DNA of 64,000 bases, from contig CM063114.1 of assembly GCA_031841125.1 (NCBI GenBank), positions 806,001-870,000 of the forward strand, read 5' to 3'. The notes under the pieces were generated by a model. It saw only the letters and a list, made by a program, of their open reading frames with translations. It was not told where the DNA came from and did no database searches. This DNA comes from Acanthococcus lagerstroemiae. Lineage: Eukaryota > Arthropoda > Insecta > Hemiptera > Eriococcidae. Position numbers and translations under genes: made by a program. How positions within the stretch are numbered: position 1 is the first letter of the stretch; each line of letters begins with the position of its first letter. Of this stretch, positions 50,584 through 63,022 are shown piece after piece.

Positions 50584-52387
50584 ATAGATAACTTAAGTTA
50601 GTTTCTGATGTTAAATTAGCGATCTCGATTCAAGTCTTACGATAGATTATACCGTATTTATATCCAAACTTTACGACTCTATGTTAAATGTAGAACGACT
50701 TTCACTGACACATTTTGACTCGGATCAGTAATACGTAGTATTCTTTTTTCCCCCTTTTTTTAATCGTTACTCGAATATACGACGGCGTCGCGATATTTTA
50801 TATTATGTTAGTCATCGTCCACGGAATGAAATATTAGTCGGGCAAATTTTGAACGCAGTCAAACGATACCCGAGGTCCCGGTGAGCGTCGAATGCGGAGA
50901 TGTCGATCGAATGGCTGCTCTTGAACCGGCGGCAGCAGCAGGCGATCGCGTAGAAATAAGTTGATTTGTTGGTATATTGACTCACGTATATAGGTACGAA
51001 GCACTACGAATGGCCACCACGATAAAATTCCACTCTCACTCGCAGAGGTGCAAAATTTACTATATGTATTCCGTACCTACACCAACCAACCGAACCGCTG
51101 CTCTCTGCTGGTTGCTGCACATAAAGGTTTTGCGTTTTGCGCCGGCAACGGCGATTAAACCGGTACTTTTAGAGGGCGTGACTCGCGTCTCAACCTTAAT
51201 TCTTCGACGACTTTTATCAAATAATTTTCATAAAGCTGACGCTTAAGACGTCTAGCGAAGAATTTAGAACTAAATGGAAAGTTACTCTACCTGTAGTTTG
51301 GAGGTTTGGCGTCGATAGTCGGATGCCGCGTCAGGATGCGCAAAGAATAACGCCAATTTCGAGCACGCTTACCTATTCGGCGAGATGCTCAGTTTTTTTA
51401 TTTAAGGGGAACTCGAGTTAGGCACGAGGATACGTTCTGTAACGGATGAGGTCTAGTTGAATCTTGAGGATGTATTCGGAATACCGTCTAATCAACCTTA
51501 AAATTTAGTGTCGGTAAGGCCTTCGAGGGAAAGGGCAGCAACTTCCAAAAGTGTATTCGGGATTGTTTCGACATTGTGATGGGGGCAAATGGCAGCACTT
51601 TGTTAAGTGTGCAAACTAAGTTGCAAGGGAACGATGTCTCCATTTATCCTCTCTAAAGGTAATGGTCCCAGATAAAAGGGTGGGTATTGTGAGAGAGACC
51701 ACTTATCGTAATTATCTGTAATCTCGTATAAAGTACCTGGAGAAGGGGGTCTTAAAACTAACATTTTAAATACATTGAAAGACAGAAGCGATGTACATCA
51801 TCCTTTTTACGTTTTCTGTGAAATTAATTCGACCACGCTCTCGAGGTGGTCTTAAACCACAGCGTGAATTTGCGGTACTGCATATAGACGAAATACATTT
51901 TGGTTTTCCGATCCTGAATCTTGGGCCTTGGATCCGTATTGTTTGGAAGCAGACCACGTTCGCAGTTGATCAGGGCCGGCTTTGCTCGCACTTAGACCTT
52001 TCTTTACACTCAGCTCTTTTTGCGTCGACTACTCATTTTCTATCGGTGTATCTGTCTGTTCAACTGGGTGAACGACTTGGCCAGTGTCGAAACGTACCTG
52101 GACCGTAGTTTTCGGCTCCGCGTCTGTCTGGTATGAAGATAAATACATAATATTAAATTAATGTTGAATAAAGAATACTTCGGGCTATGGAGATATTGAT
52201 TCCCGTTTCTTGGATCTTGACTTCCGGCTCAATTTTTTCAGCAGCGGATGACTGCCATCAGTCAGTCTCTTCCCCTTTCCGTCTACCCTTTTGTTCTGAC
52301 TATAGTCTTTTTGTCCGGCTCGATCTCAGGTTAATACGTAGATCCGCCTTCGGGAATTTCTCATATTCCAGGTAGGCAACTTTTTAG

Positions 52388-52479
52388 GCGTTATTCGAAG
52401 AGGAAGCGGAGACCAAGGTTTTAGGATATATTATGCGACAGATGAAGAGAAAATCGACGAAAGCTTGCGAAATTTACTG
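52388..52479 (+). CDS. Candidate internal exon, unknown gene
   Basis: A TTTTTAG acceptor opens a 92-nt segment that starts in phase 2 and reads VIRRGSGDQGFRIYYATDE, then EKIDESLRNLL. It closes at CTG|GTGAGA, a good donor. Hydrophilic content, clean splice sites and an uninterrupted frame make it a fair exon candidate. The VIRRG block loosely recalls the start of Calx-beta repeats, but the rest does not fit, so no function is assigned. It may belong with the exon-like segments at 54552 and 57039. Confidence 0.4.
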
Positions 52480-54239
52480 GTGAGATATTTCAGGTTTCGA
52501 TTCATGAATCTGTTAAGAGATTTTTTCATAAGATGACTGATTTATAAACACACATGCAGATAGATAAATCGAAACATAAATTAGTTAACGAGCTAGAAAG
52601 AAAGAAAGAATGTTTTACGAGGTACTTACACAGATGGAGGGTACGCTTGAAGTTGGTTCATTTGTAAACCCGTGACCAGAAAATGCGCGGTATTTCATAT
52701 TTTTTCATTCCTTGGAGGGTGAGTGTACGTAAGGCATCCTGTCATGAGAACGACTTACATTTATGCCGACAAAAAGAGAGGGATTGATTGGATCTCCGCT
52801 TAACCTATTGTGAGTTGAAGGTCATGGGATTCGGAAACGCGTTGAATTGGCTAGGATTATCAGTTTCATAAAACTAAAAATTCCTCGAAATTTTTTAATG
52901 TTTTCATTCGCCAAAAGAGGTGAATAAAATTATCCTCTCACCAACCAATGTTCTCCTAGAGCAATATTCCATGAACCACTCAAATTGAAGCGTTAGCCTT
53001 TCTATTCTCATCGATTAGGTACTGTTTGGAGGATTTCTGCGCTTCACTCCCATTCCCCTCCATGAATAGGGGAATGCTCCTACTGATTCGGTCGCTGTTA
53101 ATTAATTTGGCACTTTTACTCGTATAGTCGTCGATGAGAAGAATACAAAAACTAACTGAAAGAAAGACGGGGGTTTAGACCTTTTATTAGGATAGGTGTA
53201 CGCATTGACGGAAGTGAGGGCTTCGTTGAGTTGTACAATTGTAAATTTCGAATAAAAATAATAATAGCGTTACTGGGTAGCGAGCGCGTGATCGAAAATA
53301 CAGTAGGTACTCGTAGACCGCAGCCTCAGAAATTTAAGGCTAAATATTAAAATAGAAAGATGATATCCGGTGGTATGAAGTACTCCAAGGTCACTTTATC
53401 CGTGCCATTATCGAGTGATAAGCATCTACAAGCAACGGTTCCGATTGATGATCTTCTAATTTTTACTGAAAGGTTCCATTGCAGGCGTCGAGTAAGGGAT
53501 GGCGATTTCATATGGTGTTGGTCTCCGGAAAACGATACTAGACTTCCGGTTGCAAATGAAGCGAACAAATATTTTTGAATTTCCAGGAGAATTTTGATTG
53601 AAATTTGAACGATAATAGGATAAGACAGGGGTTATTCGTTAGATCCTCCCCCTTAAAATCGGCTGCATTATATTCATCTCACATCAGCACCCGCCGTGTG
53701 AAAAGTAAGTGATGTTTTTGTTCGTCCGGTCTATCGTATTGAATCCCGTTCGAGCTATTTTCGACCAAAACGGTACTCTGAGAACCGTTCGAAGGTCAGG
53801 ATAAATTTAGCTCCGAGGTTCAGAAAAAGGGAAGTAATCTGATGACAGTAAAAAAGTACACGCTACAAAAGAACGCCGTTGTTTTCGTCAGTGTCAGTTT
53901 GAGAACATTTTTCGGTTGTAAATTTCGCTTAACAAATACCACCGTTTCAAAACGTTATAGTGGCAATAAACTAATAAACCAGAATCGTTGTTTCGGGAAT
54001 CTTCTGTCCAATTTCTCTACAACCTCGAACAAAATCGGAAGAACTGGCTTCATTGTTAAACCGGGATTGGGATCTCTTTTAGTTTCCGTCGTCGTCCTTC
54101 GGGAACCGGCATCAAAGTAAAAAACAAATCATCTCTTTTCTGAACAATCGAAATGAAGCAATTGTGAACGAGCACTTCGTTGTAATATTTCTCGTACCGC
54201 TAAATATTATTTTTTCGCTATCGTTACGCACCCCGCACC

Positions 54240-54500
54240 CCACCCTTTCTACATATACATATGTACGAGTATGTAGTATGTACCTCTGTTACCTGTACCT
54301 AGATCTTTCGGCGCGAAGTTAACCCGATGTGCGACGATATACGAGTACATATGCTATGCTGCATGTACGAGTACATTACCATACACACAAGTGTACGGGT
54401 ATATACATACACATTACACACGTATACACAGCATATATTACATATATGCACGAGTGCGTGTATGTGTACCTATGTGTAAGTGTAATTGTGTATGTACGTA
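54240..54500. repeat. TATG/TACG simple-sequence tract
   Basis: Dense ACGAGTA, TACATA and TGTGTA words. The open frame across it from 54329 is a product of the repeat, except the final segment listed as an exon candidate. Confidence 0.7.
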
Positions 54501-54551
54501 TAAACTCAACTCGTAATATAATATTTACTCGTACTTCGTCAACTGACACAG

Positions 54552-54636
54552 GGCGATTTAAAAAAGATTTAAACGATGTTTTAGACCAGGCCGAAACGAG
54601 GAAGGGAATGGAAGGCGAATACGATTACAGCGAAGA
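54552..54636 (+). CDS. Candidate exon, unknown gene
   Basis: After an acceptor ending GACACAG the sequence reads RFKKDLNDVLDQAETRKGME and then an acidic stretch GEYDYSEE. It can either stop at TAA (54638-54640), making it a last exon, or splice at GA|GTAAAG. The preceding 300 bp is a TATG/TACG simple-sequence tract, so the long open frame upstream of the acceptor is not coding. No family is recognised. Confidence 0.4.
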
Positions 54637-55299
54637 GTAAAGAGTCGTTTTAATTTATATGGCATTTTTTAAGAGCAGACAACGATGTCCTATATTTTGG
54701 ATACAACGCAAAACTGGTTATACTGGGTTAGTAGGATAAATGGTTCGTCTCGTCTTTTGCATTAAAATCGAATCGCAAGAAATGACAAAGCGACTTTTTT
54801 TTTATTTTTATATTGTTCTTGCACGTAGGTGGCAGCTCTGACAACGTCATTTTTATCATACCGAATTAATTTTCGAGTTATTGCGTTAATTAATTACGAA
54901 CAAATGAGCGTTCTCGCGGATTAATTTGTGTACGAAGCAGCAGAAATGGGAAATAAAAATACGCGCCGCAACCGGTTAGAAAGTGCGGGAATTGATTTTA
55001 AAATAATGACGGAAAACGGCCTGCCGTGGTCAGGGGGAGAATAGTCTGAACCGTATTTTGGAAAACGTCCGCGTACATTTGAAGATATTCGGCGCGTTGA
55101 ACTGTCCGTGAAGTACGAGGTGATTAGAACCAGCTTCTCCTCTTTCAGAGGGTGTACGTTTGAAAAAAGGTTAGGAATGATTTCACTGACTCGAAAGACC
55201 CTATTTTGTGATATTGTACACCAGCATAATTATGTTATTCTGAATGTTGTACCTTTCAGCTCCCAACGGATCAATTTGGCTAGGGATAACTGAGGAAAT

Positions 55300-56315
55300 G
55301 GCCTCAAAAGTGAATTTAACGATACACAAACCCCATTTTCGATGTATTTTTTGAAGTAGCAAACCCTAATTTTTAGTTTATGACCCCCGATGGAGTCTGT
55401 TGAATGGGGGTGGGGACCAAACTACTAATATCAAAAATGATTGTAACGTGTCTGAAAACCATGTAAACAGAATTTCATTCATTTTTATCTCAATTTTGTG
55501 AGCTGTAATGAAAATAGGTCACGTTACTCAAAAATGAAACAGAGGTGAGCTACCTCCAGAAAATTTTTTCACCAGATTTCGAGTGAATAAGTATTTTTAT
55601 TTTTGTTTTACAGTCCACGAATCATTTCCTTTCAGTCTTACAACTTTTTTTTAAAATAAAACTTTATTTTTCAGAATTCTTAATGCAAAAATTGATATTT
55701 CCTTGTAGGAAATCTCACGTTAAATTTCCACCCCATCGAGTGCCGCTTCAAAATTTTTCTATATCAAAAAATTTTCAAGCGGTGTCTTTTTATATAAAAT
55801 AAAAATTATTTAACATATTTTGAAGAAAAAAAACTTTTTGTGAAGTACCCCAGTGTCCACCGTGGGGTCTGTCCCCCGTCGTGTTTTTAAGTTTTTACGT
55901 TGTCTGATAGGGAATATTGTCATAAAGGATTGCAGGAATAAATTGACGATACTGATGACGAGTTTTCTTATTTGATACTTGGTGCAGCCGATTTGGAAAA
56001 CAAATGCCGATTGTTTGGTCCTTCTGTGTAGCCATAGTTCGACCAGTCATTTTTGAAATCGATATCGAGTCAGTGCGATGTGTTATTCGTTCAGTTTGGT
56101 TCCGTTGAAAAAGTTAGCATCACCTTTCAACGAGATCCATCGTTGTGGAGTTTAATTTCTGGAACTTGGAGGCTGCCACAAGTTAAGTACGAATTAATTG
56201 AGGTAATGGGTAGAGAAAAAAAGCTTTATCTCGGAAAGTGCACTCTCGGGAAAACGCGTTCGAGCATTTCATTCCGTTGTTGCTTGTAAACAGTAGCACC
56301 TGTATTACCCCCTCC

Positions 56316-56352
<37 letters not shown>

Positions 56353-57030
56353 CTTAAAATTAACCCAATTGAACAAGAATTCAAACACGCTCGGTGAATT
56401 CAAAACACCTTCTTTCTGGGAATCTGTGGTCAATAATGTTCGAGCGTGTTCCAAAGAAAATTTATCAAATTTCCGCGCCACTTTTGAAGAAATTTCGTGA
56501 AACGTGAACTCGGAAATTTCGCAAAATGCTTGGACAATTTTTATAAAACCTCACAAAATGTTATAAAATTATGGAAAACTCCTAAAAATTGTACGGGGTG
56601 TAAATTGAGAACGCTCGAACATGAACTGAGCGAATTGGCTGTCAAATAGGCTTCCGAGTATTCATCATCATTGACTGAAAGTTATGGTCTACCTACGTGA
56701 TCCAACAGATGAGATCCTTTGTTCTCAACAAAAACTTTGTATCTATCATCAACCCGCATCTCCAAATTCCAGAAACCGAGATAAACGGACAGTTTAGGTC
56801 AAATCGATGCCTTCCTTCCAAGTTGTCAGAAAAGTCAGCGCTCGGATAATTTTAATAGTACGTTGTTAGTTGGCTACAAAATTATGAAAAAAAAAAAAAG
56901 TGAATCAATTTTGGGTTTCAATTAAAATTTTTTGTATAGTATTTCTATCGGAATTCTTGCTTTTTACGACCCCCTCCCCTTCCTGCTTTCTCAAACGAAA
57001 ATTGTTATCTATGGCCGTGTAACTATCCAA
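55300..57030. other. No firm gene; weak exon-like frames
   Basis: A 79-codon frame at 56053-56289 with FQRDPSLWSLISGTWRLPQV, and an acidic frame near 55945-56030, are protein-like but lack convincing splice sites. They may belong to the unknown gene with candidate exons at 52388, 54552 and 57039. Confidence 0.3.
56321..56349. repeat. (TC)n microsatellite
   Basis: Uninterrupted TC dinucleotides for about 29 nt. Confidence 0.95.
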
Positions 57031-57038
57031 ACGTTTAG

Positions 57039-57154
57039 GTTATCGGCCGACAAATAGTTGGAGAAGCAGACAATGATGATGCGGATTTCCAAATTCGAGA
57101 AGAACATGAAATGACTACGGAGCCAAGTCTCTTGCCCGTCAATAAAGAGAAGAC
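57039..57154 (+). CDS. Candidate exon, unknown gene
   Basis: The acceptor AACGTTTAG opens a frame reading VIGRQIVGEADNDDADF, then QIREEHEMTTEPSLLPVNKEK. A possible donor is AAGAC|GTACGA at 57155; the true 3' limit is unclear because the frame stays open into a G-run near 57190. The acidic, Glu/Asp-rich content resembles a cytoplasmic or linker region. No family is recognised. It may be part of the same gene as the segments at 52388 and 54552, but the phases between them require missing exons. Confidence 0.38.
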
Positions 57155-58019
57155 GTACGAGTATACATATTACGTATTAATTGGATTGAGGGGGGGGGGA
57201 AGTCAAATATCAAGAGGGTCTTTTTCCGGTACTTCCCTGAAGGCTTTCTTGTCCCAACTCGCTGCCGGCATTTGGATAAAATTCAAAAAATACAGCGTAA
57301 GTAGGGAGAGAGTAGTAAATTTATAGAATGTATTCGACTAGTTCAGACTTTTCAAACTTCGAAGAATGCGAGTTCTTCCAACTGTGGAAATATTTTGAGA
57401 GAGATGAACAAAAAGTGGTCGAGTTTTCTTAGCGGTATTATTACTGCGCAACTTTCCGCCATTTATTTCACGACTCTGAAGACGCTTTTCCCTCTCCAAC
57501 GTGATCCACCTGCCACCAGCATTTTGTTAATGGAGACCAAGAAAATAACACTTTTGTAAAAATTGGGCTTCAAACTAGCAGAAGAAAAAAATCAAATCAC
57601 TGGCGTTTTTCTGCGTCTTCCCGCTATGCTAGGATGGAGCCTTCTAGCCTGAGAATAAGAGGGCGACGAAATAATTCAAATTTATCAAGTTTCAATAACT
57701 GTTCCCCAGTTAATTAATTTTTAATATATCTACATTGATTTGCCGAATCTCCTACGTAGGGGTCAGTTTTTTACACTCCAGGCAAATGAAATACTTTTCA
57801 TCGCTTTAACGCGTCCTTGGCCAAATAATGCAGATCTAGGCGCTAGACGATTGAATTAAAACCAAATACACGGATGTTAGTACCTATACCTAGGTAATAA
57901 GCGAATAAGAAAGGGTGGGGAGGGGAGGAGAGGGATGCGACCGAGTGACGAACGCACCGAGAAGGAAACGAAAAAGGTGGATATGGATACCGCGTGATTC
58001 ATATTAATTTCATACGTAC

Positions 58020-58240
58020 ACAAATGTGTGTCTGTGTGCGTGCGTGCGTGTGTACGTGTATGTATGTAGAAATACATATGTATTATGTACGTATGTGTAA
58101 ACCAGTCAGTCAGTGGACCAGCACTATTTCATAAAATTCCCGAAACTAAAATGGTAATCTACACCTGTTCAGGATTTGACACACTTGTCCGATTCGAGTT
58201 CGTGTCTGGGTGTACGAGTACGAGTGAGTACGAGTACGAA
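58020..58240. repeat. TGTG/TATG and ACGAGT simple-sequence tract
   Basis: GTGTGTCTGTGTGCGTGCGTG and GTATGTATG runs, then GTACGAGTACGAGTGAGTACG. No gene is supported here. Confidence 0.7.
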
Positions 58241-59460
58241 TATAAACTAAACAAACGTCGGCTTGTTAGACGAAACGGAAAATAAAAGTTAAGGTCTACT
58301 TTTGGGTTTGTTGAAACGGCGTGGGGCGCGGGGTTGTGTGCGGAAAATATTATGGTTAATTTGCGACTTTTCAACGTGCTCGCTTGGTGCGACTGGTCGC
58401 GACGTCCGATTCTAATTGTGTATTGATATGGCACGCAATGTCAGTTAGTCGAGGGCTCAGCATAACACATAGCCCAGAAGAATGGATGGCAGTAGGCAGT
58501 TGGCAGTGCAGGGTAACGCAAGGTAGGGCAGAGCAGCGCAGGGCAGCGCGACGTAGCATTGTACCAGCTCCAGCTCCAGCCTCAACTCCAGCTCCAGTGC
58601 CAGTGCCAAGGGCCAGTGTTAGTGTATTACACTGTCGGATAATACGGAGAAGTGGCGGGTGCGGCAAATATTGCCTTATTTCGTATTTCAACACTTTCTC
58701 CTGCCGGATGTAGCAGTTGTGGCTCTGGCGTCATCGGCGAAATGTCCCCTCCTCGCCGAGCGCTTCTCTTTAGCACGATACGTTGCCGTATTTGCGCCTT
58801 CGATAAAAATAATGAAAACGATGTCGGCGAACTTCCAGTTTTCGCAAACTTGGTGAAAATACGCGTCACTTCCATCATTTCATTTCCCACCTCAGACCTC
58901 ATTCATATCCGAAATATCCTATCTTTTCCAGTCGTACTTCCCGGATTTGTTGCGCCGTATCCTTGGTTATTTTTTCCGACATTGGTTTGAAATATCGTGC
59001 CGTATCGTATCGTAGAACAATTGCTCCTTTATTGATTGAACTAGTCTCTATTTCCGTCAATAATCATTCAGACTGAACGATCAACCTTCGGTGAGTACGA
59101 GAGGGACTGTTGCAGATGCAAAAATGTATGAAGGTCTCGGGTCGGGAATAACGAGGAGTGAAGCCATATTACGAGTATTTCGTATCGTCCATTACACTTC
59201 AGTGGTATAATAAAAGTAGGATATAAAAAAACCACTTTGGTCTTGAATCTGACCAGGGCGGATGGGCGCCAAAATTATTACTGGGCATTTGGAGTGATGC
59301 GGCGCCGTAAGAGTTTTGTCTCTCCCCCTCCCCCCCCCCCAAAAAAAATACACTTAAATTAAATTGACTTTTTTAATGAAGCGTCTTTATAACTGAGAAC
59401 ACCCAAAAAAATGTTTAAAAAATGATAATGTAATAATACTTAAAAGTTATTTAAAAAACG

Positions 59461-62400
59461 TGTCGGAAGTTAGAACATATGGTGAAAGACTGGTAGAAAG
59501 GAGGAGAGGCAGCTATCTATACTACTTTGGTTCCACAAAAGGTTACAGGGGGTGGGTTTTTATATTAACAAAAATATCAAAAATAATGTTGTGGAAATTA
59601 AAATAATATCTGAAAGAATATGCCTACTAAAACTGAAAACAGATGAGAAGCCAAAAATGTTAATCTTGCAAGTGTATGCACCTATAGTCGGAGCAGAGAA
59701 GGCAGAAGCCGATAAATTTTATGACGAGCTGGAGGCAGCAATTCAAAAAGAGAAGGAACACTATCAGGTAATAATGGGAGACTTCAACGCAAAAGTAGGA
59801 GGGGAGGCTAATTCAAAACACTGCGGCTCATCTGGTGTGGAGGAGAGAAACGACAGGGAGGAAAGATCAGTAGAAATTGATCAAAAATTTAATTTATGTA
59901 CAGCAAACACTTTTTACAAGAAAAAAAAAGTCAAAAGGAAATGGACATGGGTATCGCCAGACGGGAAAACTAAAATTGAGACTGACCACCTACTAATAAA
60001 TGACCTGTCAGTAGTTAAATGTGTAACAACACTGTCAAAATTTGGCTTCTCATCAGACTACCGTGTAACATGCTGTAAATTGAGCATCCCGCAGAGAGTC
60101 CAGTATAAAAATCACAGGAAGGGTAAAGGGAGAGGAAGGCGGATCATCCCAGTCAGAAAGAAAAAGGGGCTGCAATGGATTTGGGCGAGTAGACGAAAAT
60201 AGTCTAAATAAGTCGCAATGGTTTTAGGCGACTGATAAGCGAAGTTGCTCAATGCTTTTGGGCGAGTACAAAATATAATCTCAACTTGCTGGAACACGTC
60301 TTAAAGATAAAAGAAATAGTGTTTCTCCTCTTCTATAGGTACTCTGAACATCTATTTTAAACCGATCAGTCTTGAAACTGGCATTACGTAAAAACGTTTA
60401 TTAGTTATGGATGTGACAATTGATTCAATTTTTGAAACTAACCGTGGTGTAGTATGTGTTGTAATTGACAAATTTAAATTCACAAAATTAAATACTTTGG
60501 CCAATGGAAATTTCAGATTTCGTTGTGCTAATAAAACATGTTCGGCCAGTGTAGTGATCGATGCAGCAGTCAAATCAGTATAGAAACAAATGGTAAGAGC
60601 CATAATCACGATCCAACAACTGAGCATTAAATAGCTGTGCAGTCTGTAAGAGCAGCTGTTAAGAGAAAGGCTGTAGACACTATTCATGAAAGGCTAAATA
60701 AAATTATTAGAAAAGAATTACAACAAGTGAGTCATTCATGTATTCAAGAGAATTTTGTTCATTCCGATATGAAATTGATGAGAGAAGTTGTATATTGAGC
60801 CAGAGGAGAAAAATATCCAAAAATTCCTCAAAGTACGGATGAGGAGGCATTAGAGCAATTATATCATATGCAGTCTCCTCTTTGACATATAATGAAAATT
60901 GAGGTAAATTTTGCTTCGTCAGTGAGAATCGAACTTTGGCTCTTTTTCCGGAAAATGTCTATAAAAATATTTGGATGACCAAGGGGTGGATTATCACCGA
61001 AAGAGGATGCACGAAACTAAAATCAGTGCTAGAGGAAATGAAAGTCGAGGAAAATTTCTACGACCGTATGGTTCAAGCTTTAGAAAACACGGTTGAAGAG
61101 TTTTGAGTGACGAGGGCTAAAAAGAAAACCAGGGATAAGCTTTCAAAACAAACTCTCGAGTCAGGAAGAATAACCTTTGGAAAAATAGAAATAAAACACC
61201 ATTGGACAAAACTGAGCTAACTAAAATACAAAAATTGGTGAAGAAAAATGTTAGAGAAGATATTAAAAATATGATTAGGAAAAAATTCAAGATATTTTGG
61301 AAGAAAGTTGGTCCACTAAAAAAGTTAGGCTCGAACTCGGTGGCGTGAGAGACGTTATGCTGAAGCTAAATGATCAGACAGGAAAAGTGACTCAAAATCG
61401 AGAGGAAATTGTAGAGACAGCAACAACAAGTCTTTACGAGGACTTTTACCGCGAGCGAAACGAGCTAACAAAATTAGCAAAAACTGGAGGGTGAAAGGAG
61501 GAAGGAATCCCGGAAATGATCGAGAGAGAAATGGAATACGTACTAAATAGACTGAAAAATGACATAGCCCCAGGACCGGATAGAATTACGAAAGAAATGC
61601 TGAAAAGGTTTGGCGATCAGAGAGTGCTACATCTGGCTAAAATATTTTACAAAATTCTAATTATGAAAATATGTCCAAAACAGTGGAACTTGGCCAAAAT
61701 AATATTATTATACAAAAAAAAAAGTGGGGGGGGAGACTCATTGAAAATTACAGGCCAATATGCTTAATATCGAACATCGGTAAAGTACTTATGGCAGTCT
61801 TAAAAAGACGTATGCATAACCATTTGGATTCAAATCATCAGGGGAATGAACTGGCGGGATTCAGAAAAGGCTTCTCAACTGTAGAGAATATCTTTGTTGT
61901 GAATCAAATTATTGAAAAAACACACGAATATGATATGGAAATTGAAATGCTTTGCATAGACTTTCATAAGGCATTTGATTCAGTGAATCATAAATTTATG
62001 TCAAAAGCACTGGAAAATAAGGGACTTGAAAGTGGGTTTACCAAAGTCATACAGAATTGCTATGCGAATTCGAATGCAAGAGCCAGCCTTAAAAGCAAAG
62101 GGAGGAAATTCAAAATTGGAGGGGGGGGGTTCGACAAAGGGATAACTTGTCGCCAAACCTCTTCAACTGCATTCTGGAAGAAGTATTTCGTAATCTGAAG
62201 TGGAAAAGAAGGGGATTAAAAAAATTGGAGAATTTCTAAGTAATTTAAGGTACGCAAACGATATTATCTTATTTGCAGAAAATAGTAAGGAGTTGGAGAA
62301 AATAGCAGAAGAGCTATTGAGGTGAGGGAATGCAAAAAAGCTGGCCTCAAGCTGAATGGTAGTAAATCAAAAATAATCGGAAGAGAGGAAAGGAAAAATC

Positions 62401-63022
62401 TGATAATCGATGGGCAAGAGATAGAAGAGGTAACAGATATATCTGTGGGACAGATTCATAGTTTTGAAGAAAGAGATAACAAATAAATTATGAGGCGTAT
62501 TAAAAAAAGGGGTGGAACAACTTCTGGGTATTAAAATCTATTTTTTGCCGGAGTTTCAACACCGCCCTCAAAATTGAAATACTAAATAGCTCAACGGTAC
62601 CAGCTCTCAAGTATGGAGCGCAAACCTGGTTCCCTACAGGAAAGCAAATGGTGAAGCTACAAATTACGTTCAGATCTATGTTGAGGAAACTTCTAGGACT
62701 GCGATGGGCAGACAAAATCTTAAATGCAAAACTATACGAAATGGTTGGATGCGGAGATACAGGATATAATGTATAACAATTAAAGTGGAAATATGTGGGG
62801 CATCTGGCGAGGGCGAATAGCAACAGATGAGGAGTAAAAGTACTCAACTGGATACGCTGCAAGGGGAAAGATAGATAGGTAGGTCAGTAACTAGATAGAG
62901 AAATGAACTCGTCAGAGAACTGGGGCCCCGGGTGGCAAAGATTAGCGCATGATAAAAGAAAATGGAAAAGCTACGTGGAGGCGTATGCCCAAAAATGGGC
63001 GGAGGCACTCACACACACACAC
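59461..63022 (+). pseudogene. RTE-clade non-LTR retrotransposon, decayed
   Basis: The endonuclease part (about 59461-60110) shows QVYAP, MGDFNAKVG, TWVSPDGKTKIETDHLLI and SSDYR, where the usual SDHR histidine is Tyr. Reverse transcriptase follows after an insertion: APGPDRITKEML, then ENYRPICLISNIGK, DFHKAFDSVNH, and RYANDIILFA where YADD should stand. A C-terminal block with KWKSYVEAYAQKWAEA ends near an AC-repeat at 63010-63019. Frameshifts occur near 59550 (G-run), 61735 and 62130, with stops between. The element cannot move by itself. It resembles the RTE copies often annotated as craniofacial development protein 2-like. It is inserted in a hAT-like element and is itself interrupted at about 60200-60970. 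Confidence 0.9.
60405..60970 (+). pseudogene. FLYWCH / MULE-like transposon fragment inserted in the RTE element
   Basis: The translation reads FKFTKLNTLANGNFRFRCAN then KTCSASVVID, followed by a SHNHDP segment after a frameshift. This matches the FLYWCH zinc finger spacing of Cys..Cys..His.His. Downstream fragments read KIIRKELQQ, YPKIPQSTDEEALEQL and FCFVSENRTLALFP, which resemble the region after FLYWCH in Mutator-like transposase proteins. Several in-frame stops break it. It separates the endonuclease and reverse transcriptase parts of the RTE element, so it arrived after the RTE. Its exact edges are unclear. Confidence 0.6.

Noticed and set aside
53347..53578. Mirror open frames on both strands of about 72 codons
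   Set aside because: Both translations are moderately protein-like but neither has a family match or firm splice sites, so no strand can be chosen.
58371..58990. Overlapping 91-112 codon frames on both strands
   Set aside because: Ala/Pro-type repeats from CCAGCT and GCAG words; several frames are open at once, so the signal is compositional.
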